A stretch of 64,000 nucleotides of DNA from Salvelinus alpinus (GCF_045679555.1 NC_092115.1:39937728-40001727); one strand, 5' to 3'; counted from the first letter of the stretch, positions 1 to 11,910 are shown. Translations and numbers: made by a program. Notes: generated by a model not told the origin, from the letters alone.

Positions 1-171
1 GAAGTTTGAAATGCATTCTGTCTTTACATGATAATGTGATAGGTACTTTAAAATTATACATTTTTTTACACAAAAAACATTGATTAATAAAATATTTATC
101 AATCTTCTTCCTCAAATGAATGGAATGAATCTGATTTCATTGGTCCTCAACTGGCAGCTCAGACACTAATA
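1..171. other. Anonymous AT-rich sequence left of the hAT element
   Basis: AT-rich sequence with no credible coding potential and no recognised repeat boundary. It recurs at 7307-7477. The copy expected in unit 3 falls in the assembly gap. Confidence 0.6.
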
Positions 172-1887
172 AGTGATGGGCATTCCGGCTCTTTTCGGTG
201 AGCCGGCTCGTTCGGCTCAGCTCACCAAAAAGAGCCGTCTCTTTTGGCTCCCAAACGGCTCTTTAAAAAATATATGTTTTGTATTTTTTCAAGTCACAGT
301 TTGCGGTAGTTTGACTATGATTGGTGTTACAACAATTCTAATTAAATTATTAAATGAAATCATACTCTACCTGAACCACAATGTATTTAAAAATGCATTG
401 GTTTGTTATGAAACATAATGCTATTAAACATTTGCATTTAAAGTATCACTTTTTAATGTATATAAACAAAGTGCATATAAATGTAACAATTCAAAACGAA
501 TACAATCTGAACATAATAGAATATTGCACCATATCAAAGAAAAATAAATAACAATGTGCAAAACTGCAGCGTCCCACTTAAAACATTAAACTGGTCCCTC
601 TTTTCTGTCACCCCTCTGTCACGTGTCCTGTGGTTACATTTGCTTTTCTCTGGCGGCTGGCTCTGATTCGCTGCAGACCCTTACACAGGAGTAGCATTTT
701 TGAGGCTGTCACATAGCTGAAAATAGAGAACAGCAACTTATTAGTTCAGGTTCATGTTTTGTCTACTGACACTACATTCTCATCTACTGCTCATATGCAT
801 ATATAATTCTGGATTAAATAATTATGTAGTCATAACTGCTGACTGTACCTCTCTCCACTGATCTCTATAGTGACCTGCTCAAAGGGTTCCAGGACTGCAC
901 ACCTCCTCCACCACCTCCCAATCCTCTTGGGTCAGAGCATCATCAGGTGCATTGACAATGGCCAGGGTAGAGACGATGGCATCATTTGACTCAAGAAACC
1001 ACTTCAACATATAAAATGTTGAATTCCACTTTATAGTGCAGTCTTGTTTAGGACTCAGCTCAGGCATCCCCATCTGGCATTGTGTAGACTGTAGTTTTTC
1101 AGCACCTACTGTGCTCCTGTGGAAATATTCCACAGCTGCTTTCACTTTGTCCACAGTGGGCTTCATCACCTTCAGAGCATCTCTTACAGTCAGGTTGATT
1201 GTGTGGGCAAAATATGGATGATGGGTCCATTTAATTTTTTTTATGGCTTTGGTTATGTTAGCTGCATTGTCGCTAACACAACATACCACTTTTCCATCTA
1301 CTTGCCATTCTCTGGCCACTCAACAGTTCCTCTGCCAAGTTCTCGCAGGTGTGTCTGTCGCTGAACTCACAGTTCACATATGCCGGTGTAGGTTGTGCGT
1401 AGAACCGGCTTTATATGATATTTTGTTTTGGCAAATTCTACAATGTGCGCTAACATAGTCTACATTATTAAAATGCATCCAAATGCTACTGTGCTTCTGA
1501 CTCATTTTCCAGCTGTTGTTTTCGCAGCTGTCCTTCCTCTCTCTTCTCCGCTGCTAAGTGCGTGACTGTGTGAGTTGGCTCGGGCCTCCCTCACGCATCT
1601 TTGGTTCATTGGTTGACACTGCGTGTCTGATTGACAGGAACAACAGGAAAGACTGTTAGTCTGAGCAGACAGTCAGAACGAATGTGTGTGCGCTTGAGCA
1701 TTTAAGCCTATATTATTTTATTTATTTTTTACGTTCTTTGAATTAGTTAATTCTATTCATTTCAATCTTTTGATTATTCTTATCTTTATTTTTTATTTTT
1801 TTTATAAATAGATTTGGCTCTTCTGATATGCGAGCCGGCTCCCAACGTTCACCTACAAGCCGACTCGTTCGCGAACGACCCATCACT
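172..1887 (-). mobile_element. Decayed hAT-family DNA transposon (unit 1)
   Basis: The ends carry a short inverted repeat, AGTGATGGG at 172-180 and CCCATCACT at 1879-1887. Both subterminal regions are rich in GAGCCGGCTC-like motifs, as is common in hAT elements. A transposase piece is encoded on the minus strand inside. No convincing 8-bp target duplication was found, so the exact ends are uncertain. The element is far shorter than an autonomous hAT and lacks most of the transposase. Confidence 0.75.
879..1319 (-). pseudogene. hAT (ZBED-like) transposase fragment, unit 1
   Basis: A 146-codon open stretch resembles the RNase H-like core of ZBED/hAT transposases. It has the run VCCVSDNAANITKAI followed by HPYFAHTINLTVRDAL, the family's typical 'D-N-A-N ... 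CxAHxLNL' region, here with YFAH in place of the usual CFAH. No BED zinc finger and no C-terminal dimerisation domain is visible in frame. It is a remnant, not a functional transposase. Confidence 0.75.
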
Positions 1888-2157
1888 ATCACACACGTCA
1901 TTCAGGATAAATGGAGTTAGCCTTCCCCGGAGCAGGTTAGTTCTGAAGGATTCGTTGCCATAAAAATTTACCTGACTTAACAGGTGAGCCACATTCACAT
2001 GACTGGTTATCTCGAACTGAACTCAGAGTTGACCAAAGTTACCTGGCCAACTCCTCAAAATTGATTCCTAGGATACCAGGTTGTCCTCTAACGAGTGATG
2101 TAAACAATATTTCTAGTTTCCATGTGTTTTTTGAGTTGTTAGCTTCAACAGCACATA
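1888..2157. other. Anonymous spacer between hAT and Tc1
   Basis: No coding potential. The right part (about 2079-2157) is a diverged direct repeat of 4041-4125 in the same unit, so it belongs to an older dispersed repeat into which the Tc1 element inserted. Confidence 0.5.
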
Positions 2158-2329
2158 CAGTCGTAGCCAAAAGTTGAGAATGACACAAATATTAATTTCC
2201 ACAGTTTGCTGCTTCAGTGTCTTTAGATATTTTTGTCAGATGTTACTATGGAATACTGAAGTATAATTACAAGCATTTCATAAGTGTCAAAGGCTTTTAT
2301 TGACAATTACATGAAGTTGATGCAAAGAG

Positions 2330-2599
2330 TCAACATTTGCAGTGTTGACCCTTCTTTTTCAAGACCTCTGCAATCCGCCCTGGCATGCTGTCAATTAACT
2401 TCTGGGCCCCATCCTGATTGATGGCAGCCCATTCTTGCATAATCAATGCTTGGAGTTTGTCAGAATTTGTGTGGTTTTGTTTGTCCACCCGCCTCTTGAG
2501 GATTGGCCACAAGTTCTCAATGGGATTAAGATCTTGGAAGTTTCCTGGCCATGGACCCAAAATATCGATGTTTTGTTCCCCAAGCCACTTAGTTATCAC
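2330..2599 (-). pseudogene. Tc1 transposase C-terminal DDE piece, unit 1
   Basis: Carries the C-terminal catalytic landmark DLNPIENLWPILKRR, which holds the last acidic residue of the Tc1 DDE triad. The second catalytic Asp should lie just upstream in another frame. A further piece with the VWGCFSAKG motif is at 2702-2884. The pieces are separated by stop codons. Confidence 0.8.
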
Positions 2600-3081
2600 T
2601 TTTGCCTTATGGCAAGGTACTCCATCATGCTGGAAAAGGCATTGTTCGTCACCAAACTGTTCCTGGATGGTTGGGAGAAGTTGCTCTCGGAGGATGTGTT
2701 GCTACCATTTTTTATTCATGGCTGTGTTCTTAGGCAAAATTGTGAGTGAGCCCACTCCCTTGGCTGAGAAGCAACCCCACACATGAATGGTCTCAGGATG
2801 CTTTACTGTTGGCATGACACAGGACTGATGGTAGCGCTCACCTTGTCTTCTCTGGACAAGCTTTTTTCCGGAGGCCCCAAACAATCAGAAAGGGCATTCA
2901 TCAGAGAAAATGACTTTACCCCAGTCCTCAGCCATCTAATCCCTTACCTTTTGCAGAATATCAGTCTGTCCCTGATGTTTTTCCTGGAGAAAAGTGGCTT
3001 CTTTGCTGCCCTTCTTGACACCAGGCCATCCTCCAAAAGTCTTCATCTCACTGTGCATGCAGATGCACTCACACCTGCCTG

Positions 3082-3420
3082 CTACCATTCCTGAGCAAGC
3101 TCTGTACTGGTGGTGCCCCGATCCCGCAGCTGAATCAACTTTAGGAGACGGTTCTGGCGCTTGCTGGACTTTCTTGGGCACCCTGAAGCCTTCTTCACAA
3201 CAATTGAACCGCTCTCCTTGAAGTTCTTGATGATCCGATAAATTATTGATTTAGGTGCAATCTTACTGGCAGCAATATCCTTGCCTGTGAAGCCCTGTTT
3301 GTGCAAAGCAATGATGACAGCACGTGTTTCCTTGCAGGTAACCATGGTTGACAGAGGAAGAACAATGATTCCAAGCACCACCCTCCTTTTTGAAGCTTCC
3401 AGTCTGTTATTCGAACTCAA
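3082..3420 (-). pseudogene. Tc1 transposase N-terminal piece, unit 1
   Basis: This 112-codon stretch contains the helix-turn-helix DNA-binding region of a Tc1 transposase: after MVTCKETRAVI comes a homeodomain-like region with KQGFTGKDIA and IIKNFKESGS, then the linker GCPRKSSKRQ, comparable to the GRPR motif of other Tc1 transposases with GCPR here. The real start is probably the internal MVTCKE methionine. Catalytic residues lie downstream in other frames. Confidence 0.8.
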
Positions 3421-3716
3421 TCAGCATGACAGAGTGATCTCCAGCCTTGTCCTCATCAACACTCACACCTGTGTTAACGAGATAATCACTGACATGATGT
3501 CAGCTGGTCCTTTTGTGGCAGGGCTGAAATGCAGTGGAAATGTTTTTGGGGATTCAGTTCCTTTGCATGGCAAAGAGGGACTTTGCAATTAATTGCAAGT
3601 CATCTGATCACTCTTCATAACATTCAGTATATGCAAATTGCCATCATACAAACTGAGGCAGCAGACTTTGTGAAAATTAATATTTGTCATTCTCAAAACT
3701 TTTGGCCACGACTCTA

Positions 3717-3908
3717 CAACCTGATTTCAAACGATCACTTAAATAGCAGCCAACCGTTGACGCTGTTGATATCCTATGGTGTGTCATGATACGTTTGATA
3801 TTTTCTTTATTCCATTTCCATGATGGCAGCCTCCTGAAATCAACATCCGCCATTCCAAAATATAGATAGAAGCCTTCTACTTATTCTCATCTAACCAACT
3901 ATGTATAG
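3717..3908. other. Spacer between Tc1 and MITE, unit 1
   Basis: Continues the host repeat interrupted by the Tc1: CAACCTGATTTCAAAC at 3717-3732 parallels CAACCAGATTCAAT after 4126. No gene. Confidence 0.5.
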
Positions 3909-4514
3909 CAGGGTTCCCCAACTGGTGACCCCGCGGGCCAAATTCTGCAAAAGAAATTTGGCCCCCCCAACAGTGTTGCTTTTTTCTTTTGACGACCCCC
4001 GTATCAAAATCCAACACTGAAATGTAGTTGACTGTCTTCTGCAAGTTGTCCTCTAACCAGGTGAGGTAAAAAATATCTCCCTTTTCACATATGTTTTTTT
4101 AGTTATGTTAAATTCGAAAGCATGTACAACCAGATTCAATTTTACGTTTTGGGAATATAAATAACTTTCAACATTTATTTCCAATGTTATTGTACTTAAT
4201 CAGGTAAAAAAAAATGCTGAATGAGTCCAGAAACGTGCTGCGATTGATTGATTTTGATGATATACCAGAAATCCCAAAATCGTGTTTGCGCTGCCTGTAC
4301 AAACATCCTGCAAAACAGGACAAGCAGACCTCTTGGTAGAGAGCATATTCACTTACTGATTGGCAGCATGCACAATGATACTCACCTTCAACTACACAAA
4401 AAATACCTCTAGTCATCCTTGAATTTGCTGCTGACATATGGTACATAAATCCAAGATCAGTGCACCAATGCCACCCCTCCAACTGAACCCCACACCTCCA
4501 ACGTTGGAACCCTG
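3909..4514. mobile_element. hAT-like MITE (unit 1)
   Basis: Starts CAGGGTTCCCCAACTGGTG and ends with the inverted CGTTGGAACCCTG, giving a TIR of about 9-13 bp in the CAGGGGTTCC style of hAT/Charlie non-autonomous elements. No transposase domain is recognisable. The 8-bp flanks do not match, so the ends or the target duplication have decayed. Confidence 0.55.
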
Positions 4515-4680
4515 CATTTGGGCGGAAGATTGAATAAGTCAATTTACAATCTTAACCAGAATCTGGGTTTACAGGAGACCTGCAAAAATGATTTCCAGAC
4601 AAGGCTTTTTTTCCATACAAGGCAGTGATGCAACCAGTCAGGATGCTCTCGATGGTGCAGCTGTAGAACCTTTTGAGGAT

Positions 4681-5292
4681 CTAAGGACCCATGCCAAATC
4701 TTTTCAGTCTCCTGAGGGGGAATAGGTTTTGTCGTGCCCTCTTCACGACCGTCTTGATGTGCTTGGACCATGTTAGTTTGTTGGTGATGTGGACACCAAG
4801 GAACTTGAATCTCTCAACCTGCTCCACTACAGCCCCGTCAATGAGAATGAGTGCGTGCTCGGCCCTCCTTTTCCTGTAGTCCACAATCATCTCCTTTGTC
4901 TTGATCACGTTGAGGGAGAGGTTGTTGTCCTGGCACCACACAGCCAGGTCTCTGACATCCTCCTTATAGGCGGTCTCGTCGTTGTTCAGACCTACCACTG
5001 TTGTGTCATCAGCAAATTTAATGGTGTTGGAGTCGTGCCTGGCCGTGCAGTCATGAGTGAACAGGGAGTACAGGAGGGGACTGAGCACGCACCCCTGAGG
5101 GGCCCCAGTGTTGAGGATCAGCGTGGCGGATGTGTCGCTGCCTACCCTTACCACCTGGGGGCGGCCCGTCAGGAAGGCCAGGATCCAGTTGCAGAGGGAA
5201 GTGTTTAGTCCCAGGGTCCTTAGCTTAGTGATGAGCTTTGAGGGCAGTATGGTGTTGAACGCTGAGCTGTAGTCAATGAATAGCATTCTCAC
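4681..5292 (-). pseudogene. LINE reverse transcriptase, catalytic part (unit 1)
   Basis: Recognisable RT motifs in order: [12 protein letters not shown] (catalytic Asp, domain A), [17 protein letters not shown] (domain B) and [11 protein letters not shown] (domain C with FADD), then DYRKRR and [12 protein letters not shown]. This places it with the L2/Rex1/CR1 type of vertebrate LINE. The frame breaks after KRFGMGP at the 3' side. It is a truncated copy. Confidence 0.88.
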
Positions 5293-5377
5293 ATAGGTGT
5301 TCCTTTTGTCCAGGTGGGAAAGGGAAGTGTGGAGTGCAATAGAGATTGCCTCATCTGTGGATCTGTTGGGACGGTAT

Positions 5378-5884
5378 TTAAAATTGGAGTAGGTCTAGGG
5401 TTTCTGGGATAATGGTGTCGATGTGAGCCATGACCAGCCTTTCAAAGCATTTCATGGCTACAGACTTGAGTGCTACGGGTCGGTAATCATTTAGGCAGGT
5501 TACCTTAGTGTTCTTGGGCACAGGGACTATGGTGGTCTGCTTGAAACATGTTGGTATTACATACTCAGTCAGGGAGAGGTTGAAAATGTCAGTGACGACA
5601 CTTGCCAGTTGGTCAGCACATGCTCGGAGTACACGTCCTGGTAATCCGTCTGGCCCAGCGGCCTTGGAAATGTTGACCTGTTTAAATTTCTTACTCACAT
5701 TGGCTGCGGAGAGCGTGATCACACAGTCGTCTGGAACAGCTGATGCTCTCATGCATGTTTCAGTGTTACTTGCTTCGAAGCGAGCATAGAAGTGATTTAG
5801 CTCGTCTGTTAGGCTCGTGTCACTGGGAAGCTCTCTGCTGTGCTTCCCATTGTGGTCTGTAATAGTTTGCAAGCCCTGCCACAT
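5378..5884 (-). pseudogene. LINE reverse transcriptase, N-terminal part (unit 1)
   Basis: Encodes the RT finger region: AAGPDGLPGRVLRACADQL followed by PVPKN and NDYRPVALKSVAMKCFERL. Translation stops right after LDLLQF. The expected continuation ([12 protein letters not shown]) lies in another frame just downstream, so a small indel near 5378 separates it from the catalytic part. The lesion is shared by all three units. Confidence 0.85.
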
Positions 5885-6065
5885 CCAACGAGTTTTGGAG
5901 CCGGTGTAGTACGATTCGATCTTAGTCCTGTATTGATGCTTTGCCTGTTTGATGGTTCGTCGGAGGGCATAGCGGGATTTCTTATAAGCTTCTGGGTTAG
6001 AGTCCCGCTCCTTTAGCTCAATGTGAATGTTGCCTGTAATCCATGGCTTCTGGTTGGGGTATGTA

Positions 6066-6264
6066 CAGTTGAAGTCGGAAGTTTACATAAACTTAGGTTG
6101 GAGTCATTAAAACTCGTTTTTCAACCACTCCACACATTTCTTGTTGACAAACTATAGTTTTGGCAAGTCAGTTAGGTCATCTACTTTGTGCATGACACAA
6201 TTTTTCCAACAATTGTTGACAGACAGATTATTTCACTGTATCACAATTCCAGTGGGTCAGAAGT
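6066..6264 (+). mobile_element. Left inverted repeat of Sleeping Beauty-type Tc1, truncated (unit 1)
   Basis: Begins CAGTTGAAGTCGGAAGTTTA after a TA and is nearly identical to 18608-18806. Similarity stops at AGAAGT (6264), where the intact copy continues TTACATACAC but this copy switches to GTGGCTAGGCCTGG. The break marks the duplication junction of the array, not a transposon end. Confidence 0.9.
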
Positions 6265-7306
6265 GTGGCTAGGCCTGGTGTGGCTAGGCCTGGTGCGACC
6301 ACCTGTTCTTGTCAGGACAGAGAGCTGTCATCATCGGTGGAAGTGCATGGCTCGGACTCCTCCGCTTTGCCCTCTTCGCTGCTAGAATCAGCGAACAGGG
6401 GCTCGTCGTTCGCGGCGAATGAATGGCCTGTCCACGTAAGCGTGTCATTCTCCACACCGGCTGATGGACATTGCTGCACACTTATACATTTCACCAGCGA
6501 ATCTCTTTGGTTTAAAGATTGTGACTCTTTTCTCATTGTTTGAAAAAAAAAAATCGCTTCCTGATAGTTTTTGTCTCTTAGACATCGTAGCAAATAGTTT
6601 CAAATCTCTATAGATGACTTTTAGCTAAAATTATATCCACTAGTAGTAGCTAGCTAACGTTAACAGGCTAGGTTAGGCTACTGCCTTAATCACTAATCAT
6701 CGTCGTAACTCACAAACGTAAAAAAAAATATATATATATATTTGGCAGATTCATTTTGATTAATGTTTCACAATTGGATAATCCCATATAAACACACACA
6801 TCACCATAGCTACCAAGGACAGTGGGAGTGAACTTCGGGAGAAGTGGGAATGGGGTGGGGGCGGGAACTGTAGCAAAGCTATGAGCTGGTGGCTGGGGTG
6901 CCGCGGGTGGTGTAGTAGCGGATCAGGGGCGCTAGAGGGCGGCAGCCAATTGTCAAAATGCAGCCTCAAATTCACGTGCCGCCATAGGTGAAGACCTAAT
7001 CTTGCCGAATGGGAGGGCCGTCCCTGTGCACATGGCTAGTCGAACTCTTCATTGTGACAATGCCGAAACATTAATCCATGTGCAAATCTGTGCCATATTT
7101 TCATTTTTTACCGAAATCAAAACATGATAAAAAGTTATCTACGGCGCGAAATATGCTTTTACAAGTGCCACCTTTATTTTATTACTTATCGTTAATGCCG
7201 TCTTTGGTGTGCTTATCAATGCATGCGCACCTTTTCCCCCCACTCTTATCGATAAAATGATTATCAGAATAATAATTGTATGTCATACAAACGTTCTACT
7301 GTGCGT
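6265..7306. other. Unrecognised segment at the unit junction
   Basis: Opens with a direct repeat of TGGCTAGGCCTGG (two copies at 6267-6295). Two overlapping open stretches on the minus strand (6284-6481 and 6312-6593) show no domain I recognise; the second has an acidic, serine-rich C-terminus. A GC-richer part at 6830-7050 is followed by AT-rich sequence. The second copy of this segment should lie in the assembly gap. Confidence 0.5.
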
Positions 7307-7477
7307 GAAGTTTGAAATGCATTCTGTCTTTACATGATAATGTGATAGGTACTTTAAAATTATACATTTTTTTACACAAAAAACATTGATTAATAAAATA
7401 TTTATCAATCTTCTTCCTCAAATGAATGGAATGAATCTGATTTCATTGGTCCTCAACTGGCAGCTCAGACACTAATA

Positions 7478-9193
7478 AGTGATGGGCATTCCGGCTCTTT
7501 TCGGTGAGCCGGCTCGTTCGGCTCAGCTCACCAAAAAGAGCCGTCTCTTTTGGCTCCCAAACGGCTCTTTAAAAAATATATGTTTTGTATTTTTTCAAGT
7601 CACAGTTTGCGGTAGTTTGACTATGATTGGTGTTACAACAATTCTAATTAAATTATTAAATGAAATCATACTCTACCTGAACCACAATGTATTTAAAAAT
7701 GCATTGGTTTGTTATGAAACATAATGCTATTAAACATTTGCATTTAAAGTATCACTTTTTAATGTATATAAACAAAGTGCATATAAATGTAACAATTCAA
7801 AACGAATACAATCTGAACATAATAGAATATTGCACCATATCAAAGAAAAATAAATAACAATGTGCAAAACTGCAGCGTCCCACTTAAAACATTAAACTGG
7901 TCCCTCTTTTCTGTCACCCCTCTGTCACGTGTCCTGTGGTTACATTTGCTTTTCTCTGGCGGCTGGCTCTGATTCGCTGCAGACCCTTACACAGGAGTAG
8001 CATTTTTGAGGCTGTCACATAGCTGAAAATAGAGAACAGCAACTTATTAGTTCAGGTTCATGTTTTGTCTACTGACACTACATTCTCATCTACTGCTCAT
8101 ATGCATATATAATTCTGGATTAAATAATTATGTAGTCATAACTGCTGACTGTACCTCTCTCCACTGATCTCTATAGTGACCTGCTCAAAGGGTTCCAGGA
8201 CTGCACACCTCCTCCACCACCTCCCAATCCTCTTGGGTCAGAGCATCATCACGTGCATTGACAATGGCCAGGGTAGAGACGATGGCATCATTTGACTCAA
8301 GAAACCACTTCAACATATAAAATGTTGAATTCCACTTTATAGTGCAGTCTTGTTTAGGACTCAGCTCAGGCATCCCCATCTGGCGTTGTGTAGACTGTAG
8401 TTTTTCAGCACCTACTGTGCTCCTGTGGAAATATTCCACAGCTGCTTTCACTTTGTCCACAGTGGGCTTCATCACCTTCAGAGCATCTCTTACAGTCAGG
8501 TTGATTGTGTGGGCAAAATATGGATGATGGGTCCATTTAATTTTTTTTATGGCTTTGGTTATGTTAGCTGCATTGTCGCTAACACAACATACCACTTTTC
8601 CATCTACTTGCCATTCTCTGGCCACTCAACAGTTCCTCTGCCAAGTTCTCGCAGGTGTGTCTGTCGCTGAACTCACAGTTCACATATGCCGGTGTAGGTT
8701 GTGCGTAGAACCGGCTTTATATGATATTTTGTTTTGGCAAATTCTACAATGTGCGCTAACATAGTCTACATTATTAAAATGCATCCAAATGCTACTGTGC
8801 TTCTGACTCATTTTCCAGCTGTTGTTTTCGCAGCTGTCCTTCCTCTCTCTTCTCCGCTGCTAAGTGCGTGACTGTGTGAGTTGGCTCGGGCCTCCCTCAC
8901 GCATCTTTGGTTCATTGGTTGACACTGCGTGTCTGATTGACAGGAACAACAGGAAAGACTGTTAGTCTGAGCAGACAGTCAGAACGAATGTGTGTGCGCT
9001 TGAGCATTTAAGCCTATATTATTTTATTTATTTTTTACGTTCTTTGAATTAGTTAATTCTATTCATTTCAATCTTTTGATTATTCTTATCTTTATTTTTT
9101 ATTTTTTTTATAAATAGATTTGGCTCTTCTGATATGCGAGCCGGCTCCCAACGTTCACCTACAAGCCGACTCGTTCGCGAACGACCCATCACT
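7478..9193 (-). mobile_element. Decayed hAT-family transposon (unit 2)
   Basis: Copy of the element at 172-1887. The transposase fragment is at 8185-8625 and differs from unit 1 by two residues seen in translation (QCQ to QRQ, NAPDD to NARDD). Confidence 0.75.
8185..8625 (-). pseudogene. hAT transposase fragment, unit 2
   Basis: Same 146-codon ZBED/hAT core fragment as in unit 1 (DNAANI ... YFAHTINL), with Arg for Cys and Arg for Pro at two positions. A remnant. Confidence 0.75.
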
Positions 9194-9463
9194 ATCACAC
9201 ACGTCATTCAGGATAAATGGAGTTAGCCTTCCCCGGAGCAGGTTAGTTCTGAAGGATTCGTTGCCATAAAAATTTACCTGACTTAACAGGTGAGCCACAT
9301 TCACATGACTGGTTATCTCGAACTGAACTCAGAGTTGACCAAAGTTACCTGGCCAACTCCTCAAAATTGATTCCTAGGATACCAGGTTGTCCTCTAACGA
9401 GTGATGTAAACAATATTTCTAGTTTCCATGTGTTTTTTGAGTTGTTAGCTTCAACAGCACATA

Positions 9464-11020
9464 CAGTCGTAGCCAAAAGTTGAGAATGACACAAATATTA
9501 ATTTCCACAGTTTGCTGCTTCAGTGTCTTTAGATATTTTTGTCAGATGTTACTATGGAATACTGAAGTATAATTACAAGCATTTCATAAGTGTCAAAGGC
9601 TTTTATTGACAATTACATGAAGTTGATGCAAAGAGTCAACATTTGCAGTGTTGACCCTTCTTTTTCAAGACCTCTGCAATCCGCCCTGGCATGCTGTCAA
9701 TTAACTTCTGGGCCCCATCCTGATTGATGGCAGCCCATTCTTGCATAATCAATGCTTGGAGTTTGTCAGAATTTGTGTGGTTTTGTTTGTCCACCCGCCT
9801 CTTGAGGATTGGCCACAAGTTCTCAATGGGATTAAGATCTTGGAAGTTTCCTGGCCATGGACCCAAAATATCGATGTTTTGTTCCCCAAGCCACTTAGTT
9901 ATCACTTTTGCCTTATGGCAAGGTACTCCATCATGCTGGAAAAGGCATTGTTCGTCACCAAACTGTTCCTGGATGGTTGGGAGAAGTTGCTCTCGGAGGA
10001 TGTGTTGCTACCATTTTTTATTCATGGCTGTGTTCTTAGGCAAAATTGTGAGTGAGCCCACTCCCTTGGCTGAGAAGCAACCCCACACATGAATGGTCTC
10101 AGGATGCTTTACTGTTGGCATGACACAGGACTGATGGTAGCGCTCACCTTGTCTTCTCTGGACAAGCTTTTTTCCGGAGGCCCCAAACAATCAGAAAGGG
10201 CATTCATCAGAGAAAATGACTTTACCCCAGTCCTCAGCCATCTAATCCCTTACCTTTTGCAGAATATCAGTCTGTCCCTGATGTTTTTCCTGGAGAAAAG
10301 TGGCTTCTTTGCTGCCCTTCTTGACACCAGGCCATCCTCCAAAAGTCTTCATCTCACTGTGCATGCAGATGCACTCACACCTGCCTGCTACCATTCCTGA
10401 GCAAGCTCTGTACTGGTGGTGCCCCGATCCCGCAGCTGAATCAACTTTAGGAGACGGTTCTGGCGCTTGCTGGACTTTCTTGGGCACCCTGAAGCCTTCT
10501 TCACAACAATTGAACCGCTCTCCTTGAAGTTCTTGATGATCCGATAAATTATTGATTTAGGTGCAATCTTACTGGCAGCAATATCCTTGCCTGTGAAGCC
10601 CTGTTTGTGCAAAGCAATGATGACAGCACGTGTTTCCTTGCAGGTAACCATGGTTGACAGAGGAAGAACAATGATTCCAAGCACCACCCTCCTTTTTGAA
10701 GCTTCCAGTCTGTTATTCGAACTCAATCAGCATGACAGAGTGATCTCCAGCCTTGTCCTCATCAACACTCACACCTGTGTTAACGAGATAATCACTGACA
10801 TGATGTCAGCTGGTCCTTTTGTGGCAGGGCTGAAATGCAGTGGAAATGTTTTTGGGGATTCAGTTCCTTTGCATGGCAAAGAGGGACTTTGCAATTAATT
10901 GCAAGTCATCTGATCACTCTTCATAACATTCAGTATATGCAAATTGCCATCATACAAACTGAGGCAGCAGACTTTGTGAAAATTAATATTTGTCATTCTC
11001 AAAACTTTTGGCCACGACTC
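9464..11020 (-). mobile_element. Tc1/mariner element, inactive (unit 2)
   Basis: Copy of 2158-3714 with the same broken transposase pieces (10388-10726, 10008-10190, 9636-9905). No difference in the translated pieces was noticed. Confidence 0.9.
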
Positions 11021-11214
11021 TACAACCTGATTTCAAACGATCACTTAAATAGCAGCCAACCGTTGACGCTGTTGATATCCTATGGTGTGTCATGATACGT
11101 TTGATATTTTCTTTATTCCATTTCCATGATGGCAGCCTCCTGAAATCAACATCCGCCATTCCAAAATATAGATAGAAGCCTTCTACTTATTCTCATCTAA
11201 CCAACTATGTATAG

Positions 11215-11820
11215 CAGGGTTCCCCAACTGGTGACCCCGCGGGCCAAATTCTGCAAAAGAAATTTGGCCCCCCCAACAGTGTTGCTTTTTTCTTTTGACG
11301 ACCCCCGTATCAAAATCCAACACTGAAATGTAGTTGACTGTCTTCTGCAAGTTGTCCTCTAACCAGGTGAGGTAAAAAATATCTCCCTTTTCACATATGT
11401 TTTTTTAGTTATGTTAAATTCGAAAGCATGTACAACCAGATTCAATTTTACGTTTTGGGAATATAAATAACTTTCAACATTTATTTCCAATGTTATTGTA
11501 CTTAATCAGGTAAAAAAAAATGCTGAATGAGTCCAGAAACGTGCTGCGATTGATTGATTTTGATGATATACCAGAAATCCCAAAATCGGGTTTGCGCTGC
11601 CTGTACAAACATCCTGCAAAACAGGACAAGCAGACCTCTTGGTAGAGAGCATATTCACTTACTGATTGGCAGCATGCACAATGATACTCACCTTCAACTA
11701 CACAAAAAATACCTCTAGTCATCCTTGAATTTGCTGCTGACATATGGTACATAAATCCAAGATCAGTGCACCAATGCCACCCCTCCAACTGAACCCCACA
11801 CCTCCAACGTTGGAACCCTG
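11215..11820. mobile_element. hAT-like MITE (unit 2)
   Basis: Copy of 3909-4514, same CAGGGTTCC termini, one base difference near 11588. Confidence 0.55.
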
Positions 11821-11910
11821 CATTTGGGCGGAAGATTGAATAAGTCAATTTACAATCTTAACCAGAATCTGGGTTTACAGGAGACCTGCAAAAATGATTT
11901 CCAGACAAGG

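Larger units (their letters stand above)
2158..3714 (-). mobile_element. Tc1/mariner element, inactive (unit 1)
   Basis: Terminal inverted repeats begin CAGTCGTAGCCAAAAG on the left, and the complement of the right end gives nearly the same sequence. A TA dinucleotide flanks both sides (2156-2157, 3715-3716), as expected for Tc1 target-site duplication. Length (1,557 bp) is typical. The minus-strand transposase is broken by stops and frameshifts, so the copy is dead. Copies with the same lesions occur in units 2 and 3. Confidence 0.9.
4605..6065 (-). mobile_element. LINE (L2/Rex1-type) reverse-transcriptase fragment, unit 1
   Basis: The minus strand encodes a continuous non-LTR reverse transcriptase across two frames. 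The 3' end is lost at about 4605, where similarity to LINE-type protein stops. The 5' side is cut at 6064-6065 by insertion of the Sleeping Beauty-type Tc1. The matching endonuclease part survives only at 20214-20596. Confidence 0.85.
1..7306. repeat. Unit 1 of a 7,306-bp tandem compound repeat
   Basis: The sequence from position 1 recurs from 7307 with a constant offset of 7,306 bases through every sub-element checked (hAT, Tc1, MITE, LINE). Only a few single-base differences were seen, for example at 952, 1077, 4288 and 4756. The unit contains a hAT element, a Tc1 element, a hAT-like MITE, a LINE fragment, the left inverted repeat of a Sleeping Beauty-type Tc1, and 1.0 kb of unrecognised sequence (6265-7306). 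The window starts inside the array, so the true first boundary may lie to the left. It is either a very recent segmental duplication or a partial assembly duplication. Confidence 0.95.

Noticed and set aside
2418..2786. 122-codon plus-strand frame (repeated in each unit)
   Set aside because: Opposite strand of the Tc1 transposase, with no domain of its own.
4168..4542. 124-codon minus-strand frame inside the MITE (three copies)
   Set aside because: No recognised domain, and it overlaps the MITE terminus. The three copies are simply the duplicated unit, so repetition is not evidence of coding.
4789..5208. 139-codon plus-strand frame (also at 12095 and 17331)
   Set aside because: Opposite strand of the LINE reverse transcriptase, which has the full set of RT motifs on the minus strand.
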